NCBI GenBank assembly: GCA_964383365.1
Contig: CAYLHF010000004.1
Coordinates: forward strand, 74,406 to 138,405
Source: CAYLHF01 sp964383365
GTDB lineage: Bacteria > Bacteroidota > Rhodothermia > Rhodothermales > UBA10348
Length of the DNA stretch: 64,000 nt
Direction: 5' to 3'
Shown here: positions 26,465 through 36,400 of the stretch, one piece after another
How positions within the stretch are numbered: the stretch's first letter is position 1
Layout: each line of letters begins with the position of its first letter
The notes under the pieces: model-generated
Database searches by the model: none
Told to the model about the DNA's origin: nothing
Seen by the model: the letters and a program-made list of their open reading frames with translations, nothing else
Translations under genes and position numbers: made by a program

Positions 26465-27781
26465 CTACCGAACGAATACACCCGTTGCGGCGATTAGTCT
26501 GTCGGTGCTCCGCGAGAGATCGCTGTAGTAAACAAAGGTCGTGTACAGATTTCGGAAAGAAGGAGTGACCCCGCTCATAGCCCGGCGCAGAGTCGGATCC
26601 TCCACCAGATACCGATACTCGTACTGTCCCTGCTTGATCAGGGTGGCCCCTTCGTACCACCTGCGCTCCGGAATCCATTTCAATTCATTCGCTTCCTCGT
26701 ATTCCCAGGAATTGAAACTTCCGGTAACAGCGATTCGTCCCCTGACCGGACGTTCATTGAGCGGAACAAACCGAAAGTAGACGCGCGCATACTCGCCGGA
26801 AACATCGGGATCGGCCACATTTCGTACGACACTCCGAATAACCGACTGTCCATTCAGGAACGGTGCAAGACCCGTCCCCGGAAATTTGGCGTAATCCGGA
26901 GAGAGAGCCGCCTCGGGTGGTTTGACCGAGAGATCCGTGAACTCGACTTTGGATCCAACACTGATCACGCTCAGATCCAGGAAATATGAAGCCGAAATCG
27001 GATTAAATGAGTTTTCAGGTTCGAGATAGTAAGCGAGGTCGGGCTGTACGGCGAGCGACTGGTGCGCATCACAATTCGTCGCACCGTACTGATCGTTCCG
27101 CATGAAACAGACGGTGTAGTCCAGCGGATCGTACGCAGCCGTCGGTGGTGTGAACCGTACAGAGGGTTGGACGGATGTGTACGCACTCCCGGCCACGAGC
27201 ACGTTATCCAGCCTGAGATCCAGCGCGGTGGCTTCTTCGGAGACGAAGAACGGACGTTCGAACAGGATGTCTTCTTCATCTCCCTGCCCGGTCACGCGAA
27301 GGATATAATTCCCCGAAAGGGTAAAATCCACACTTCTGTTGGGGAAGTCGTAATCATAGTGGGTGTAATGGATATCGGTTGCCTGTGAGATCGAGTAGTT
27401 CAGCAGATCGTCGCTGTGAAACGATGTCAGGTACTCGGCGGGGACCAAGTCGCGCTCCCACGCCCGGTTGGCGTGATAAAAGTAGATGGAGAGGGCGCGG
27501 CTGTCATCCGTAAGTACATCAAACGAAAGGATGATGCGCTGAGAACGACCCATCGTGATAACTGGAAGGGATGTCTCATCCCCCTCCCTGTATAACTGAA
27601 CGGTCTTGACCTCGTCGGCCGTATCCTCCAGATAAAATCCTTCCTCCCGCCGGTCACCCTGTCCCTGGCCTGATGACGAGTCGACCCCTGCATCGGAATC
27701 GTCAGCCACCTTATCCGTTGAGGCACATCCAGTCAGGAGTAGGATAATCGTACCGATGACGAGCTGACGAATTGGAATCAT
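26465..27781 (-). CDS. DUF5103 / type IX secretion system plug-domain protein
   Basis: A 438-aa lipoprotein (lipobox LLTGC near residue 19) with an N-terminal beta domain that matches what I recall of DUF5103: RIILSFDVLTDDSRALSIYFYHANRAWERD, then SDDLLNYSISQATDIHYTHYDYDFPN. A later immunoglobulin-like/PKD region ends in VTGSFNSWEYEEANELKWI. In T9SS-bearing bacteria a related 'plug' protein associates with the SprA translocon; here the assignment is by motif only. The ATG overlaps the preceding gene's TGA (ATGA), so the gene is probably translationally coupled to the gluzincin-like membrane protein and DUF3078 upstream. Confidence 0.75.
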   Translation of the reverse strand: MIPIRQLVIGTIILLLTGCASTDKVADDSDAGVDSSSGQGQGDRREEGFYLEDTADEVKTVQLYREGDETSLPVITMGRSQRIILSFDVLTDDSRALSIYFYHANRAWERDLVPAEYLTSFHSDDLLNYSISQATDIHYTHYDYDFPNRSVDFTLSGNYILRVTGQGDEEDILFERPFFVSEEATALDLRLDNVLVAGSAYTSVQPSVRFTPPTAAYDPLDYTVCFMRNDQYGATNCDAHQSLAVQPDLAYYLEPENSFNPISASYFLDLSVISVGSKVEFTDLSVKPPEAALSPDYAKFPGTGLAPFLNGQSVIRSVVRNVADPDVSGEYARVYFRFVPLNERPVRGRIAVTGSFNSWEYEEANELKWIPERRWYEGATLIKQGQYEYRYLVEDPTLRRAMSGVTPSFRNLYTTFVYYSDLSRSTDRLIAATGVFVR

Positions 27782-30231
27782 TTACTCACTGTGGTTTTTT
27801 TCAAAGCGTCTGCGCGAGACATCGTGATCTGCTGGCGCAACTCATTGACCAGCCGAACAGCATCCATGTCTCCGGCTGATAGATAAGCTTCGTAGGCCGC
27901 GATCGCATGCCGGCGTGCGGTCGTCGTTTCCCCCGCCCGGTAATGCCAGCGCGCAGCCATGAGTTCCAGATACCGTCGACTTTCGCGAATGGGTGTGTTC
28001 GATCGAGAAAAAACGGGGCCCGAAATCAGGCGACCCATGACGTTGGCAGCGCTCCTGTACTCCCCGTCGTCTGCCAGCGCTCGTGCCAGATAATAGACAA
28101 CTAAAGATCTCGCGGCTGATGGCTCCCTACGCGCAGACCGGTTCGGTCTCGAAGGGTCAGGACGGAATTCAGGTACCCGGGGCCCGGTGACTTCGACAGA
28201 ATCAATCAACGCCCGTAAGCGGAGGGATCGTGTCGACCGAGATGATCGGACGGAGCCGGCCGCTCCCGGAAGAACAATCGGTAGGAGCGAGCCTAATATC
28301 GCCGCACCGTCGGGCGCGCGTGCCGCTTCCTTTCTGAGCGTCAGTTCAGCGCGCGCACGCCGCGAAGACACCGGATAAAGGACCCGTGCCAGATCGTATC
28401 CGCTAACAGCCTCTCGTCTGTTTCCTGCCAGGACGTGTGCGTCAGCCTGGCAAACAGCCTCCGTAGCACTCATGACCGGCGTGTCATGAAATAAACGCAA
28501 GGCATCAGCAGGTTTCCCACTGGCAAGGTTCAACTCGCACTCAAGCGTCCGTGACGGTGTGAACTCGGGGTTCTCTTTCTTCAGGGTAACCAGAGCACGC
28601 AGCGTCGAATCCGTTCGGTCGCTATCATATTCGTCCATGATGGATCGATACCGCAGAAGTACAGGGGGTACATAGTGGGGACAGATACGCTCGAAAAGTG
28701 ACGGCCGAGAAAAACCGCGCAGCGCTCGTCTGCGCGCGGCTATACTTACGAATCGACGCGACCGAAGATGAGATACCCACTCACCAGCCAACACGGCTGC
28801 CGATTTTCCGTACACAGATACGAAATTCCCGGACCGATAGAGCCTCTTAAAGGACTCGCTACCATAACGGGCAATCAGATACCGAACAAACGAGCCCGTA
28901 ACGGTATAGGATACGGCGCTTCTTCCTCCCCAGAACCCCCACCAGGAAAGCGCCTTCGACAGTTTCTCGGCCGGTTTGTCATCGAGAAACCCGGAAGCAA
29001 TCACCAGATCGTCAACGGTTGGTTGGCCGTTCGGGGGCTGGCCGGCAACGGCCAGCCCCTCCACCAGACCAATCAATGGAGAAGCATGAACAATCGGAAC
29101 GCCTATATCACGAGATAATGCGTGTACTAATTCATGTGCTAATATCGAACCATTTTGATCATTAAGTATATGTATCTGAGGTTCTGACAGCCATATAGGA
29201 GATACAGAAGTGTATCTGGCGCCGGTGAGAATGCCACGTTCTTCAGGAGTTGAATATATATATACTCTTATTTTTGATGTACTATTAATGTCTATATATT
29301 TCGCTATTATTTCCCTATAGTATTCAGATATATATACTTTTTTTATCAGCTCCTTTTTGGATATCGTTCCAGTTGAATAATAGAACTCAAAATGTGTTGT
29401 CTCATGATGCTCATTCAGTTGAGTAGCGAGATATTTATAGGTCGTATTAATTCCTAATTTTCCACTATTTATATAGGCTACTATAATTATAAGTATAGAT
29501 AAATATAATGGACTCAACTCGTACTTATTGTTTATATTGCGTCTTATACGACCTATCAGCCAGACAACTACTGCCCAGAATAACGTCAGTAAACGGAAAA
29601 CTACAAGACCGTTTCTGAACATTAATTCCTCATCATATATTGGTCCTAATATACCACCAAATATATGGTTGTATGAATAAAATTGGGGATGAAATCCGAC
29701 ATCATAGAGTGGCCCGAGCAAAAGCATCGCGACTCCGATAACAGAATGCCAGAATAATCCGCGTGCGGGACGTTCCGGGTTGAATGAATCCAGACAGTAT
29801 GCAACGGATACGGAGAGAACCACGGTAATCACAGGAAACAGGGGAACGTAGACGAGTCCCCTCAGCCAGTCACAGTTGGGTATCCAGAGAGAGAAGAGAA
29901 GTAACAGAGTAACGGGAATGATCAACCACGCAATTCGCCCGATCAGTACGCTTCCAATCGGTTCGGTTCGATATCGGTAGAATGATCGACCCGACACAAA
30001 CCAACTGAGCGTCGCCAACACCGCCATAGACTCGACATGGAGCCTGTTAAGGGGTGAGAACGGGAGAAACAGCAGAACCGCGAGTACATAAATACCGGGC
30101 TCTACACCGGACAGTCTGAGAAGACGGCGGAACCCCGCATCGTACCGATCCGAACCAGACTCGCTGCTAAATAAAGATGTAGGAGATACCGACAGAGAGA
30201 ACCTCTTTGAATTGCGCCTTCGAACTGACAT
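27778..30231 (-). CDS. Multi-pass membrane protein with HExxH gluzincin-like (peptidase MA-type) domain and helical C-terminus
   Basis: About 817 aa. Residues ~45-250 contain several transmembrane helices (IYVLAVLLFLPF, VLATLSWFV, IAWLIIPVTLLLLFSLW and more). A periplasmic/cytosolic domain follows with AHELVHALS at His366, and a downstream GLVEGLAV glutamate that fits the third zinc ligand of HExxH...E gluzincins. Residues ~500-817 are helical, TPR-like. The sequence from about 29120 to 29700 is strikingly AT-rich and its protein is rich in Ile, Lys, Asn and Tyr, unlike both flanks. Start: ATG 30231 (or 30249) overlaps the DUF3078 gene by 65-83 nt; no later start keeps the first helix. The 3' end is coupled to the DUF5103 gene. 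Confidence 0.75.
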   Translation of the reverse strand: MSVRRRNSKRFSLSVSPTSLFSSESGSDRYDAGFRRLLRLSGVEPGIYVLAVLLFLPFSPLNRLHVESMAVLATLSWFVSGRSFYRYRTEPIGSVLIGRIAWLIIPVTLLLLFSLWIPNCDWLRGLVYVPLFPVITVVLSVSVAYCLDSFNPERPARGLFWHSVIGVAMLLLGPLYDVGFHPQFYSYNHIFGGILGPIYDEELMFRNGLVVFRLLTLFWAVVVWLIGRIRRNINNKYELSPLYLSILIIIVAYINSGKLGINTTYKYLATQLNEHHETTHFEFYYSTGTISKKELIKKVYISEYYREIIAKYIDINSTSKIRVYIYSTPEERGILTGARYTSVSPIWLSEPQIHILNDQNGSILAHELVHALSRDIGVPIVHASPLIGLVEGLAVAGQPPNGQPTVDDLVIASGFLDDKPAEKLSKALSWWGFWGGRSAVSYTVTGSFVRYLIARYGSESFKRLYRSGNFVSVYGKSAAVLAGEWVSHLRSRRFVSIAARRRALRGFSRPSLFERICPHYVPPVLLRYRSIMDEYDSDRTDSTLRALVTLKKENPEFTPSRTLECELNLASGKPADALRLFHDTPVMSATEAVCQADAHVLAGNRREAVSGYDLARVLYPVSSRRARAELTLRKEAARAPDGAAILGSLLPIVLPGAAGSVRSSRSTRSLRLRALIDSVEVTGPRVPEFRPDPSRPNRSARREPSAARSLVVYYLARALADDGEYRSAANVMGRLISGPVFSRSNTPIRESRRYLELMAARWHYRAGETTTARRHAIAAYEAYLSAGDMDAVRLVNELRQQITMSRADALKKTTVSK

Positions 30232-31060
30232 CGGTGTCGTACAGCACAACCCATTCGAAGTTTACATTCAACCAGTCATTTACCTTCATCGCGATCAGGC
30301 TTTCCCAGAGAAGATCCGGACTCTCCGGTTTATTGAACGCGGCGAAAAGACCCACTGTCGTCTTGTACCGGACGTTTTCGACCAGTTCACGATCGACATC
30401 GGTGAACGCTTCAAGTCCGAGTTCAAACCGTGCCGCTTTGTCCGCTGATACGCTGTATAGTGTCCGGAGCCGATCAATCAGGACGACCGTCTCTTTTGCC
30501 CCAAGTCCAATACGTTGCTTGAACCATGAGCCGGACGCATAGGAAAGACCGATACTCTGCGTAAACGTGCCGGGGGACAGAAAATCAGAGACCTTGACGG
30601 GAGGCGTTCGTCCCTCCTTGAATGGATCCTCTTTGAAATTGAATCCTGCAGCAAATTGTGTTCGCATCTGGAAAGCCATCGTAGGATGCAGCGCACCCAG
30701 AAACCCTTCTCCCAGAAAATCGACCGTAGATGCGAATCGAATCAAATCCTCGGCCTTTCTGAAATCGAGGGTATCCTGCTTGACCAGACCGAACGACAGA
30801 CGCATATCGTGTGCCTGCTTCCAGCGACTCCCCCCTCGTTCAAGTTTTCCATCTACGCCGATGCTCAGTGCCAACGTATTGACACCACCCTCCCGCCAGT
30901 TCTGAAATCCGGCCTGCGAACCGGACACCCTCCCGATCAATGCCTTTTTCCACCCTGGCGCGGCCGTGTCGGCTACTGTAGCATCCTGAGCCCGGCTCAA
31001 CCCCGCGCTTATGAACAGGAAAACGGCCAGCAGAAGGACCGTTTTAAAAGTGCATTTCAT
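30167..31060 (-). CDS. DUF3078 outer-membrane-associated protein
   Basis: About 297 aa with signal peptide (KTVLLLAVFLFISAGLSRAQ). The DUF3078 hallmarks are visible: GSQAGFQNWREGGVNTLALS, then RWKQAHDMRLSFGLVKQD and FRKAEDLIRFASTVDF. A run of beta strands follows, ending in a C-terminal strand KEVLSVGISYIFI. The family is Bacteroidota-specific; its function is not established and a beta-barrel is likely. ATG 31060 is chosen because the upstream in-frame start at 31108 precedes the signal by 16 polar residues. First gene of a three-gene operon with the membrane gluzincin and DUF5103. Confidence 0.82.
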   Translation of the reverse strand: MKCTFKTVLLLAVFLFISAGLSRAQDATVADTAAPGWKKALIGRVSGSQAGFQNWREGGVNTLALSIGVDGKLERGGSRWKQAHDMRLSFGLVKQDTLDFRKAEDLIRFASTVDFLGEGFLGALHPTMAFQMRTQFAAGFNFKEDPFKEGRTPPVKVSDFLSPGTFTQSIGLSYASGSWFKQRIGLGAKETVVLIDRLRTLYSVSADKAARFELGLEAFTDVDRELVENVRYKTTVGLFAAFNKPESPDLLWESLIAMKVNDWLNVNFEWVVLYDTDVSSKAQFKEVLSVGISYIFI

Positions 31061-31223
31061 GGGATAACGAGAGGTGAATCTTCGGTGTGCGTCTCGACCA
31101 TGATACAATTATTTGGAGGTTTCGCCATGCCAGCAATTGGCAAAAAAAGAAGAATGCGCTGCAATTCAGACTTTCAACACTACACCCTGACACCCTACAT
31201 TCCGCTTCCAACGCAAGAAAGAC

Positions 31224-32153
31224 ATGACGAATAAGCAAGGCATTCCGGAAACAAAAAGTGATCTGGGAACCCCGGGATCATCCAAGCTGAAAACCGGTGC
31301 CAGGAAGACCGATATCATCCGGGAAGATCTGGGATATTCGACTGAAGAAATCAATCGGCTCTTTCAGTTCGGGATTTACCCGTATGAATCCAGGATCAGC
31401 AGAACAGCCTATGAGGAGCAGAAACGACTGCTGCAGATAGAATTACTGAAGGTACAGAGATGGGTTAAAGAGTCGGGGAAACGAATTGTCCTGGTGTTTG
31501 AGGGTAGAGACGCTGCAGGAAAGGGCGGTACCATCAAACGATTCATGGAACACCTCAATCCACGCGGTGCCCGTGTAGTCGCGCTGGAAAAACCGTCCGT
31601 AGAAGAACAGGGACAGTGGTATTTCCAGCGGTATTTGCAACAATTCCCCACGCATGGTGAGATCGTTTTTTTCGATCGTTCCTGGTACAATCGAGCCGGT
31701 GTCGAGCGTGTCATGAAATTCTGTACGGGCAAACAATACAAGGAATTCCTCCGTCAGACTCCCGATCTGGAACGCATGCTGGTGCGCTCGGGCATCATGT
31801 TGTTCAAATATTGGTTCTCCGTTACGCGGGCGGCTCAGGCAGAACGGATGGGATCGAGAGAAATTAACCCGCTAAAACGATGGAAACTGAGTCCTATCGA
31901 TCGCGCCTCCAGAGATAAGTGGGACGACTACACCAAGGCCAAACTCAAGATGTTCTTCCATACCGATACGGCAGATGCTCCCTGGACGATCGTCAAGTCG
32001 GACGACAAGAAGCGGGCCCGGATCAACTGTATGATGGACGTACTGGACCGACTGGACTACCCTGAAAAGAACACCGATGTAGTCTGTGCAGCAGATCCAC
32101 TCATCATCGGTTGCCCCTCCCAAGTCGTTGACTCGCACGAATACGGTTGGTGA
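31224..32153 (+). CDS. ppk2: Polyphosphate kinase 2 (PPK2 family)
   Basis: Transfers phosphate between polyphosphate and nucleotides. The 309-aa single-domain protein has the P-loop VFEGRDAAGKGGTIKRF, the adjoining RGARVVALEKPSVEEQ, the lid/Walker B segment GEIVFFDRSWYNRAGVERVM and the C-terminal WTIVKSDDKKRARINCM. The length and motif spacing fit class I PPK2 enzymes, which mainly phosphorylate NDPs, but the nucleotide preference is not deducible. An ~40-residue N-terminal extension precedes the fold. The ATG at 31224 is the first in frame. Downstream the convergent hc1 gene ends 140 nt away. Confidence 0.93.
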   Translation: MTNKQGIPETKSDLGTPGSSKLKTGARKTDIIREDLGYSTEEINRLFQFGIYPYESRISRTAYEEQKRLLQIELLKVQRWVKESGKRIVLVFEGRDAAGKGGTIKRFMEHLNPRGARVVALEKPSVEEQGQWYFQRYLQQFPTHGEIVFFDRSWYNRAGVERVMKFCTGKQYKEFLRQTPDLERMLVRSGIMLFKYWFSVTRAAQAERMGSREINPLKRWKLSPIDRASRDKWDDYTKAKLKMFFHTDTADAPWTIVKSDDKKRARINCMMDVLDRLDYPEKNTDVVCAADPLIIGCPSQVVDSHEYGW

Positions 32154-32230
32154 TCGCGTGAGGGCGAATTGCGCGAGTCAGGTAACTCCGGTGATTGATC
32201 CGGACGAACGCAATCGCACGTGAGCCATAA

Positions 32231-32267
32231 GAAAAGGGGCTGCGCGCGTTGTAGCTCACAGCCCCTT
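32231..32267 (-). terminator. Rho-independent terminator of the hc1 gene
   Basis: On the minus strand, AAGGGGCTG and CAGCCCCTT arms (32259-32267 and 32234-32242) pair around a 16-nt loop and run into TTTTCTT. It sits ~27 nt downstream of the hc1 stop. Confidence 0.7.
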
Positions 32268-32293
32268 CAGGAAAGTCGTTTTCGCAGCAAGCG

Positions 32294-32467
32294 TCAGCCG
32301 TTTTTACGGTTCTGAACCTCTACGCGAATATCCTGGGCTTGCTTCTTAAGGTCCTGCATGGCCTTGCGGACACGCGTTCCCGCCGCTTTATTACCTTTCT
32401 CGTAGAATTTGTTAAAGTCATCTTCGAGACCGTCTACAAATCCCTTCAGGTCGGCGAATCTACTCAT
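32294..32467 (-). CDS. hc1: Histone H1-like protein Hc1 (57 aa)
   Basis: A 57-aa basic protein (MSRFADLKGFVDGLEDDF...FYEKGNKAAGTRVRKAMQDL). It matches the short Hc1-like chromatin proteins of Bacteroidota/Rhodothermota, whose conserved core is FxxFYxKGNKAAGTRVRKxMQDLK followed by AQDIRxEVQ. They are thought to bind DNA and help compact the nucleoid. The ATG at 32467 lies 7 nt after an AGGAG/GGAGG ribosome-binding site (unusually good for this genome). A TTGACA-N17-TAGTTTG promoter is 70-100 nt upstream and a hairpin terminator is downstream, so this is a highly expressed, single-gene unit. The gene is short enough to be missed by length cut-offs. Confidence 0.93.
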   Translation of the reverse strand: MSRFADLKGFVDGLEDDFNKFYEKGNKAAGTRVRKAMQDLKKQAQDIRVEVQNRKNG

Positions 32468-32538
32468 GGGTTTCCTCCGTGATATGAAGTCGTGGAATGA
32501 ACGAGGAAGAGAAGTGCACCTCGTATCTGAACGGGGGA

Positions 32539-32568
32539 CAAACTAACAAATCGGCTCCGACGTGTCAA
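32539..32568 (-). promoter_or_regulatory. Promoter of hc1 (TTGACA-N17-TAGTTTG)
   Basis: Minus strand TTGACA (32563-32568), a 17-nt spacer, and TAGTTTG (32539-32545). The latter matches the Bacteroidota -7 consensus TAnnTTTG, while the -35 is the general sigma-70 hexamer. It lies ~72 nt before the hc1 start codon. Confidence 0.6.
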
Positions 32569-32603
32569 GAAATAATGGCCTTAATTGGCCTGAAAACGGA
32601 CTT

Positions 32604-33329
32604 TTATTCTCGGTCCGGACCACAGAAAAGCCCCACAAATTCCATCCTCCCGAGTCTCGATACGTGGGACAAGCCCGTTCTGGACGCACAGTATTCCGGT
32701 GTCAAAACTCTCAACAGAGGGTCATCAGGTATCATATCCACCACGCTCGACAGAGCGACCCTATCGGCGTTTATGAAATTTTGAGCCAGGCATGTTGTAA
32801 TATTTAGAGCCAGTAACACGTTGCACGCCATGATTTTGTGCTTATTTCTAACTGTCTCATTCAATCGACGTGTAACGACGGAAGACGCCAATAACGGGTG
32901 CACGTCCACGATCTCACCGAGTGAATTCCTCCCGGCCGAAACAACGACCGGGACCACACCGACATCGCACCATTGTACGATCGACTCGAGGTGATTCGCC
33001 CGTAGAGTTCCTGCCTCGGAAACAACAAAAATATTTTTGTCCGATCCCAGAAAACCCGTGCTGTGTATTCCTACATCTGTCAGTTTACTCACGATTGCCT
33101 GCGTCCTGGTCCGCATCGCCTGCTCATACCGAGTCGCCTCCGCTGGCGGAACGACCCGGGCCTGAATTCCGTCATCGGAGAAACCAACGGCATCACAGGT
33201 AGCCTGCGATGCTCCCACCACCAGCATCAGGGGCCTCCGGGTATCGGCCGACTGCAACCCCCGGAAGAGTGACTCCCAGAAGGATCCGTCGCCTTCCAAT
33301 CGGTTGTCAATGGCCACTACATGGATCAT
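32604..33329 (-). CDS. Divergent amino-acid-kinase-fold-like protein
   Basis: A 241-aa protein not confidently assigned. Its layout resembles the acetylglutamate/aspartate kinase fold: an N-terminal strand (MIHVVAIDN), LMLVVGASQATCDAVGFSDD in the place of the substrate loop, EATRYEQAMRTRTQAIVSKLTDVG helices, SGFLGSDKN-like STGFLGSDKNIFVVSEAG, and WCDVGVVPVVVSAGRNSLGEIVDVHP, which parallels the 'GxVPVV...G...VxxD' ATP-site segment. The usual N-terminal KxGG nucleotide-binding motif and several acidic ligands are missing, so catalysis may be lost. Transcribed on the same strand as hc1 but separated from it by hc1's own promoter. Confidence 0.55.
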   Translation of the reverse strand: MIHVVAIDNRLEGDGSFWESLFRGLQSADTRRPLMLVVGASQATCDAVGFSDDGIQARVVPPAEATRYEQAMRTRTQAIVSKLTDVGIHSTGFLGSDKNIFVVSEAGTLRANHLESIVQWCDVGVVPVVVSAGRNSLGEIVDVHPLLASSVVTRRLNETVRNKHKIMACNVLLALNITTCLAQNFINADRVALSSVVDMIPDDPLLRVLTPEYCASRTGLSHVSRLGRMEFVGLFCGPDRE

Positions 33330-33461
33330 CGGAAGCCGTCATGAATTTCACTGTATTCGATCTTCAAGATATCCACATTCATTGATTCGCGCCTCCCTTA
33401 AGGCGTTCTTCCACCTGCCGCCTATTTTTTAAATCGACCAGGCCCTGTTCGCACTAAACCA

Positions 33462-36400
33462 ATGTTGCAGTTCTGCCACCTCCATTGTCACACTCAATTT
33501 TCTCTCCTGGATGGAGCCGCACGAATCAATCGCCTCATCGGACGGGCGGTCGAACTGGAAATGCCGGCGATCGCCATAACCGATCATGGTAATCTGTTCG
33601 GAGTCCCGGAATTTTACACAACAGCTACCAAAGCGGGTATTCAGCCCATCATCGGATGCGAGTTCTATATAACCGCATCCAGTTTAGCCGACCGTTCAGA
33701 CCGTATCCGATACCATCAGGTGCTTCTCGCGAAGAATGAAATCGGATATTCGAACCTGATCAAGCTCTCCTCCCGCTCCTTCACCGAGGGATATTATTAC
33801 AAACCCAGGATCAATCGCGAGATTCTCAAAGCGCACAGCGAAGGTCTGATTGCCACGACCTGTTGTCTCCAGGGCGAGGTCCTTCAAACCATTTTGAAAA
33901 AAGGAGAAGCAGCGGCCAGAGTAGTCTTTGAAGACTATCTCGATATTTTCGGTGACGATTACTATGTCGAAATCCAGAATCACAACATCCCTGACCAGCA
34001 CACCTGCAACGCCGTTCTTCTGAAATGGGCGAAGGAGTATAACGTACAGATCATCGCCACCAATGATGTTCATTACGTAGAGCAGACGGACTCCGCGGCC
34101 CAGGACGTGCTCCTCTGCCTGCAGACCGGTAAGGACCTGGCAGATCCTAATCGGATGCGTTTTGAGAATGACCAGTTCTATCTGAAATCAGCCTCCGAAA
34201 TGGAGCATGCGCTTCGTGATCTGGATACCCGGGATATCGCGACGGCACTGGCCAACACCGCCGAAATTGCCGACAAGTGTTCGTTCTCGATTCCGATGGG
34301 AAATTTGTTGATGCCTCATTATCCCATTCCAAAGGAATTCGGGGATGACATGGACGGATATCTAAGGCATCTGACCTACGAACGCGCCAGAGAACGATTT
34401 CCAGAGCTGACGACCGATATCACAGACAGAATCGACCTCGAACTCGGCATCATTCGAAAAATGGGCTATGCCGGGTACTTCCTGATTGTTCAAGACTTCA
34501 CGACAGCCGCTCGGAAGCTGAATGTCTCGGTAGGACCGGGCCGGGGATCTGCAGCAGGGAGCTTGGTAGCATTCTGTCTGCGGATCACCAACGTGGATCC
34601 CCTCAAATACGACCTGCTGTTTGAACGCTTTCTGAATCCAGAGCGGATTTCGATGCCGGATATCGACATCGACTTCGACGACAGAGGCCGCTCAAGAGTG
34701 ATCGACTATGTGGTCCAAAAGTACGGTCGAGAGAGTGTATGCCAGATTATCACATTCGGAACCATGGGTGCGAGGTCAGTGATCAGGGATGTATCGAGAG
34801 TACTCGGAATTCCTCTGTCTGAAGCTGATAGAATCGCCAAGATGATTCCAGACGGGCCGAAAGCGTCCCTTGAATCGGCGATATCGGATGTACCTGATTT
34901 CCGTCGTCTCGTAAATGATCCGGATGAGCAGATTCGAAATCTGATGCATTATGCGCGCGTCCTCGAGGGGTCGGCGCGACATACCGGTGTCCATGCAGCA
35001 GGCGTGATCATCGCTCCCGGAAATGTGAGCGACTACGTCCCGGTTTCCATCGCGAAGGGTAAGGGAGGATCTGAAGATGTCCTGATGACCCAGTACGACG
35101 GAAAGTGGGTGGAGTCTTTCGGACTCCTCAAGATGGACTTTCTCGGCCTCAAAACGTTGACGGTTCTGGACGACGCGCTGGCCTTAATCAAGAAAAATCA
35201 CGATGTCGAAATAGACATCGATGAGATTCCACTCGATGACCCTGACACGTTCAAGATGTTTCAGGAAGCTCGAACAGTCGCCATATTCCAGTTTGAGTCA
35301 AGCGGAATGAGGGAATGGCTGAGAAAACTCCAGCCTACGTCCATAGACGATCTCATCGCGATGAACGCCCTCTACCGACCGGGTCCGATGGACAACATTC
35401 CGTCCTACATCGCCAGAAAGCACGGACAGGAGGAAGTCGAACATCTTCATCCCATGCTCGAACCAATTCTCAAGCCCACATATGGTATTCCTGTCTACCA
35501 GGAACAGGTCATGAAGATGGCGCAGGTCATGGGAGGCTACTCGCTCGGTGGTGCCGATCTCCTCAGGCGTGCAATGGGTAAGAAGAAGGAGGCTGAGATG
35601 ATTAAGCATCGCAGCACATTCGTTGCGGGTGCAGAGAAAAAAGGGGTGGAAGCGAATACGGCGAATGAGGTGTACGACCTCATGGCTAAATTTGCCGGCT
35701 ACGGCTTCAATAAGTCGCACTCCGCCGCGTATTCGATCGTCGCGTATCAGACCGCTTATCTGAAAACGCATTACCCTGCCGAATTCATGGCCGCTGCCAT
35801 GACCAATGACATGGGAGACAACAAGAAATTGGCTACCGTACTCGATGATGCGCGGCAGTGCCAATTGGATCTTCTACCTCCGGATGTAAATATCAGTGAG
35901 GCCCATTTTGGGGTTGAACATGGTTCGATTCGGTTTGGACTCGGTGCCATCAAGGGACTGGGAAGTGCGGCTATCGAATCTCTCGTAAACGCCCGGAAAA
36001 AAGACGGGCCTTTCACTTCGGTCTTCGACCTCACGCAACGTGTCGACACCCGACTCGTCAGCAAGAAAGCCCTCGAGTGCCTGGCACGGGCCGGGGCGTT
36101 CGATGTTCTGGGTGGGCACCGGGCACAATACATGGAAGCGGTCGAGAAAGCCGTTCACTACGGCCAGAAAGTACAGGCAGACAAGGCAGCGGGGCAGAAT
36201 TCGCTCTTCGGGGCGAGCGGAGATGGTGCCGCTACACTCGAACCCGGATTGCCCGTCGTTGAGCCGTGGACACGGACCCGAATTCTGAAGGAAGAACGAG
36301 ACTCGGTAGGTTTTTACGTCTCAGGACATCCTCTGGAGGCGTTCCTGCCGGAAATCAGGGCGTTTACGTCTGCTCAAATCTCGGACGCAGAGAAACTGCT

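Noticed and set aside
26106..26528. Plus-strand ORFs encoding DYMDHQ or similar repeated peptides
   Set aside because: Produced by the 18-bp repeat having length divisible by three; no signal, promoter or ribosome-binding site.
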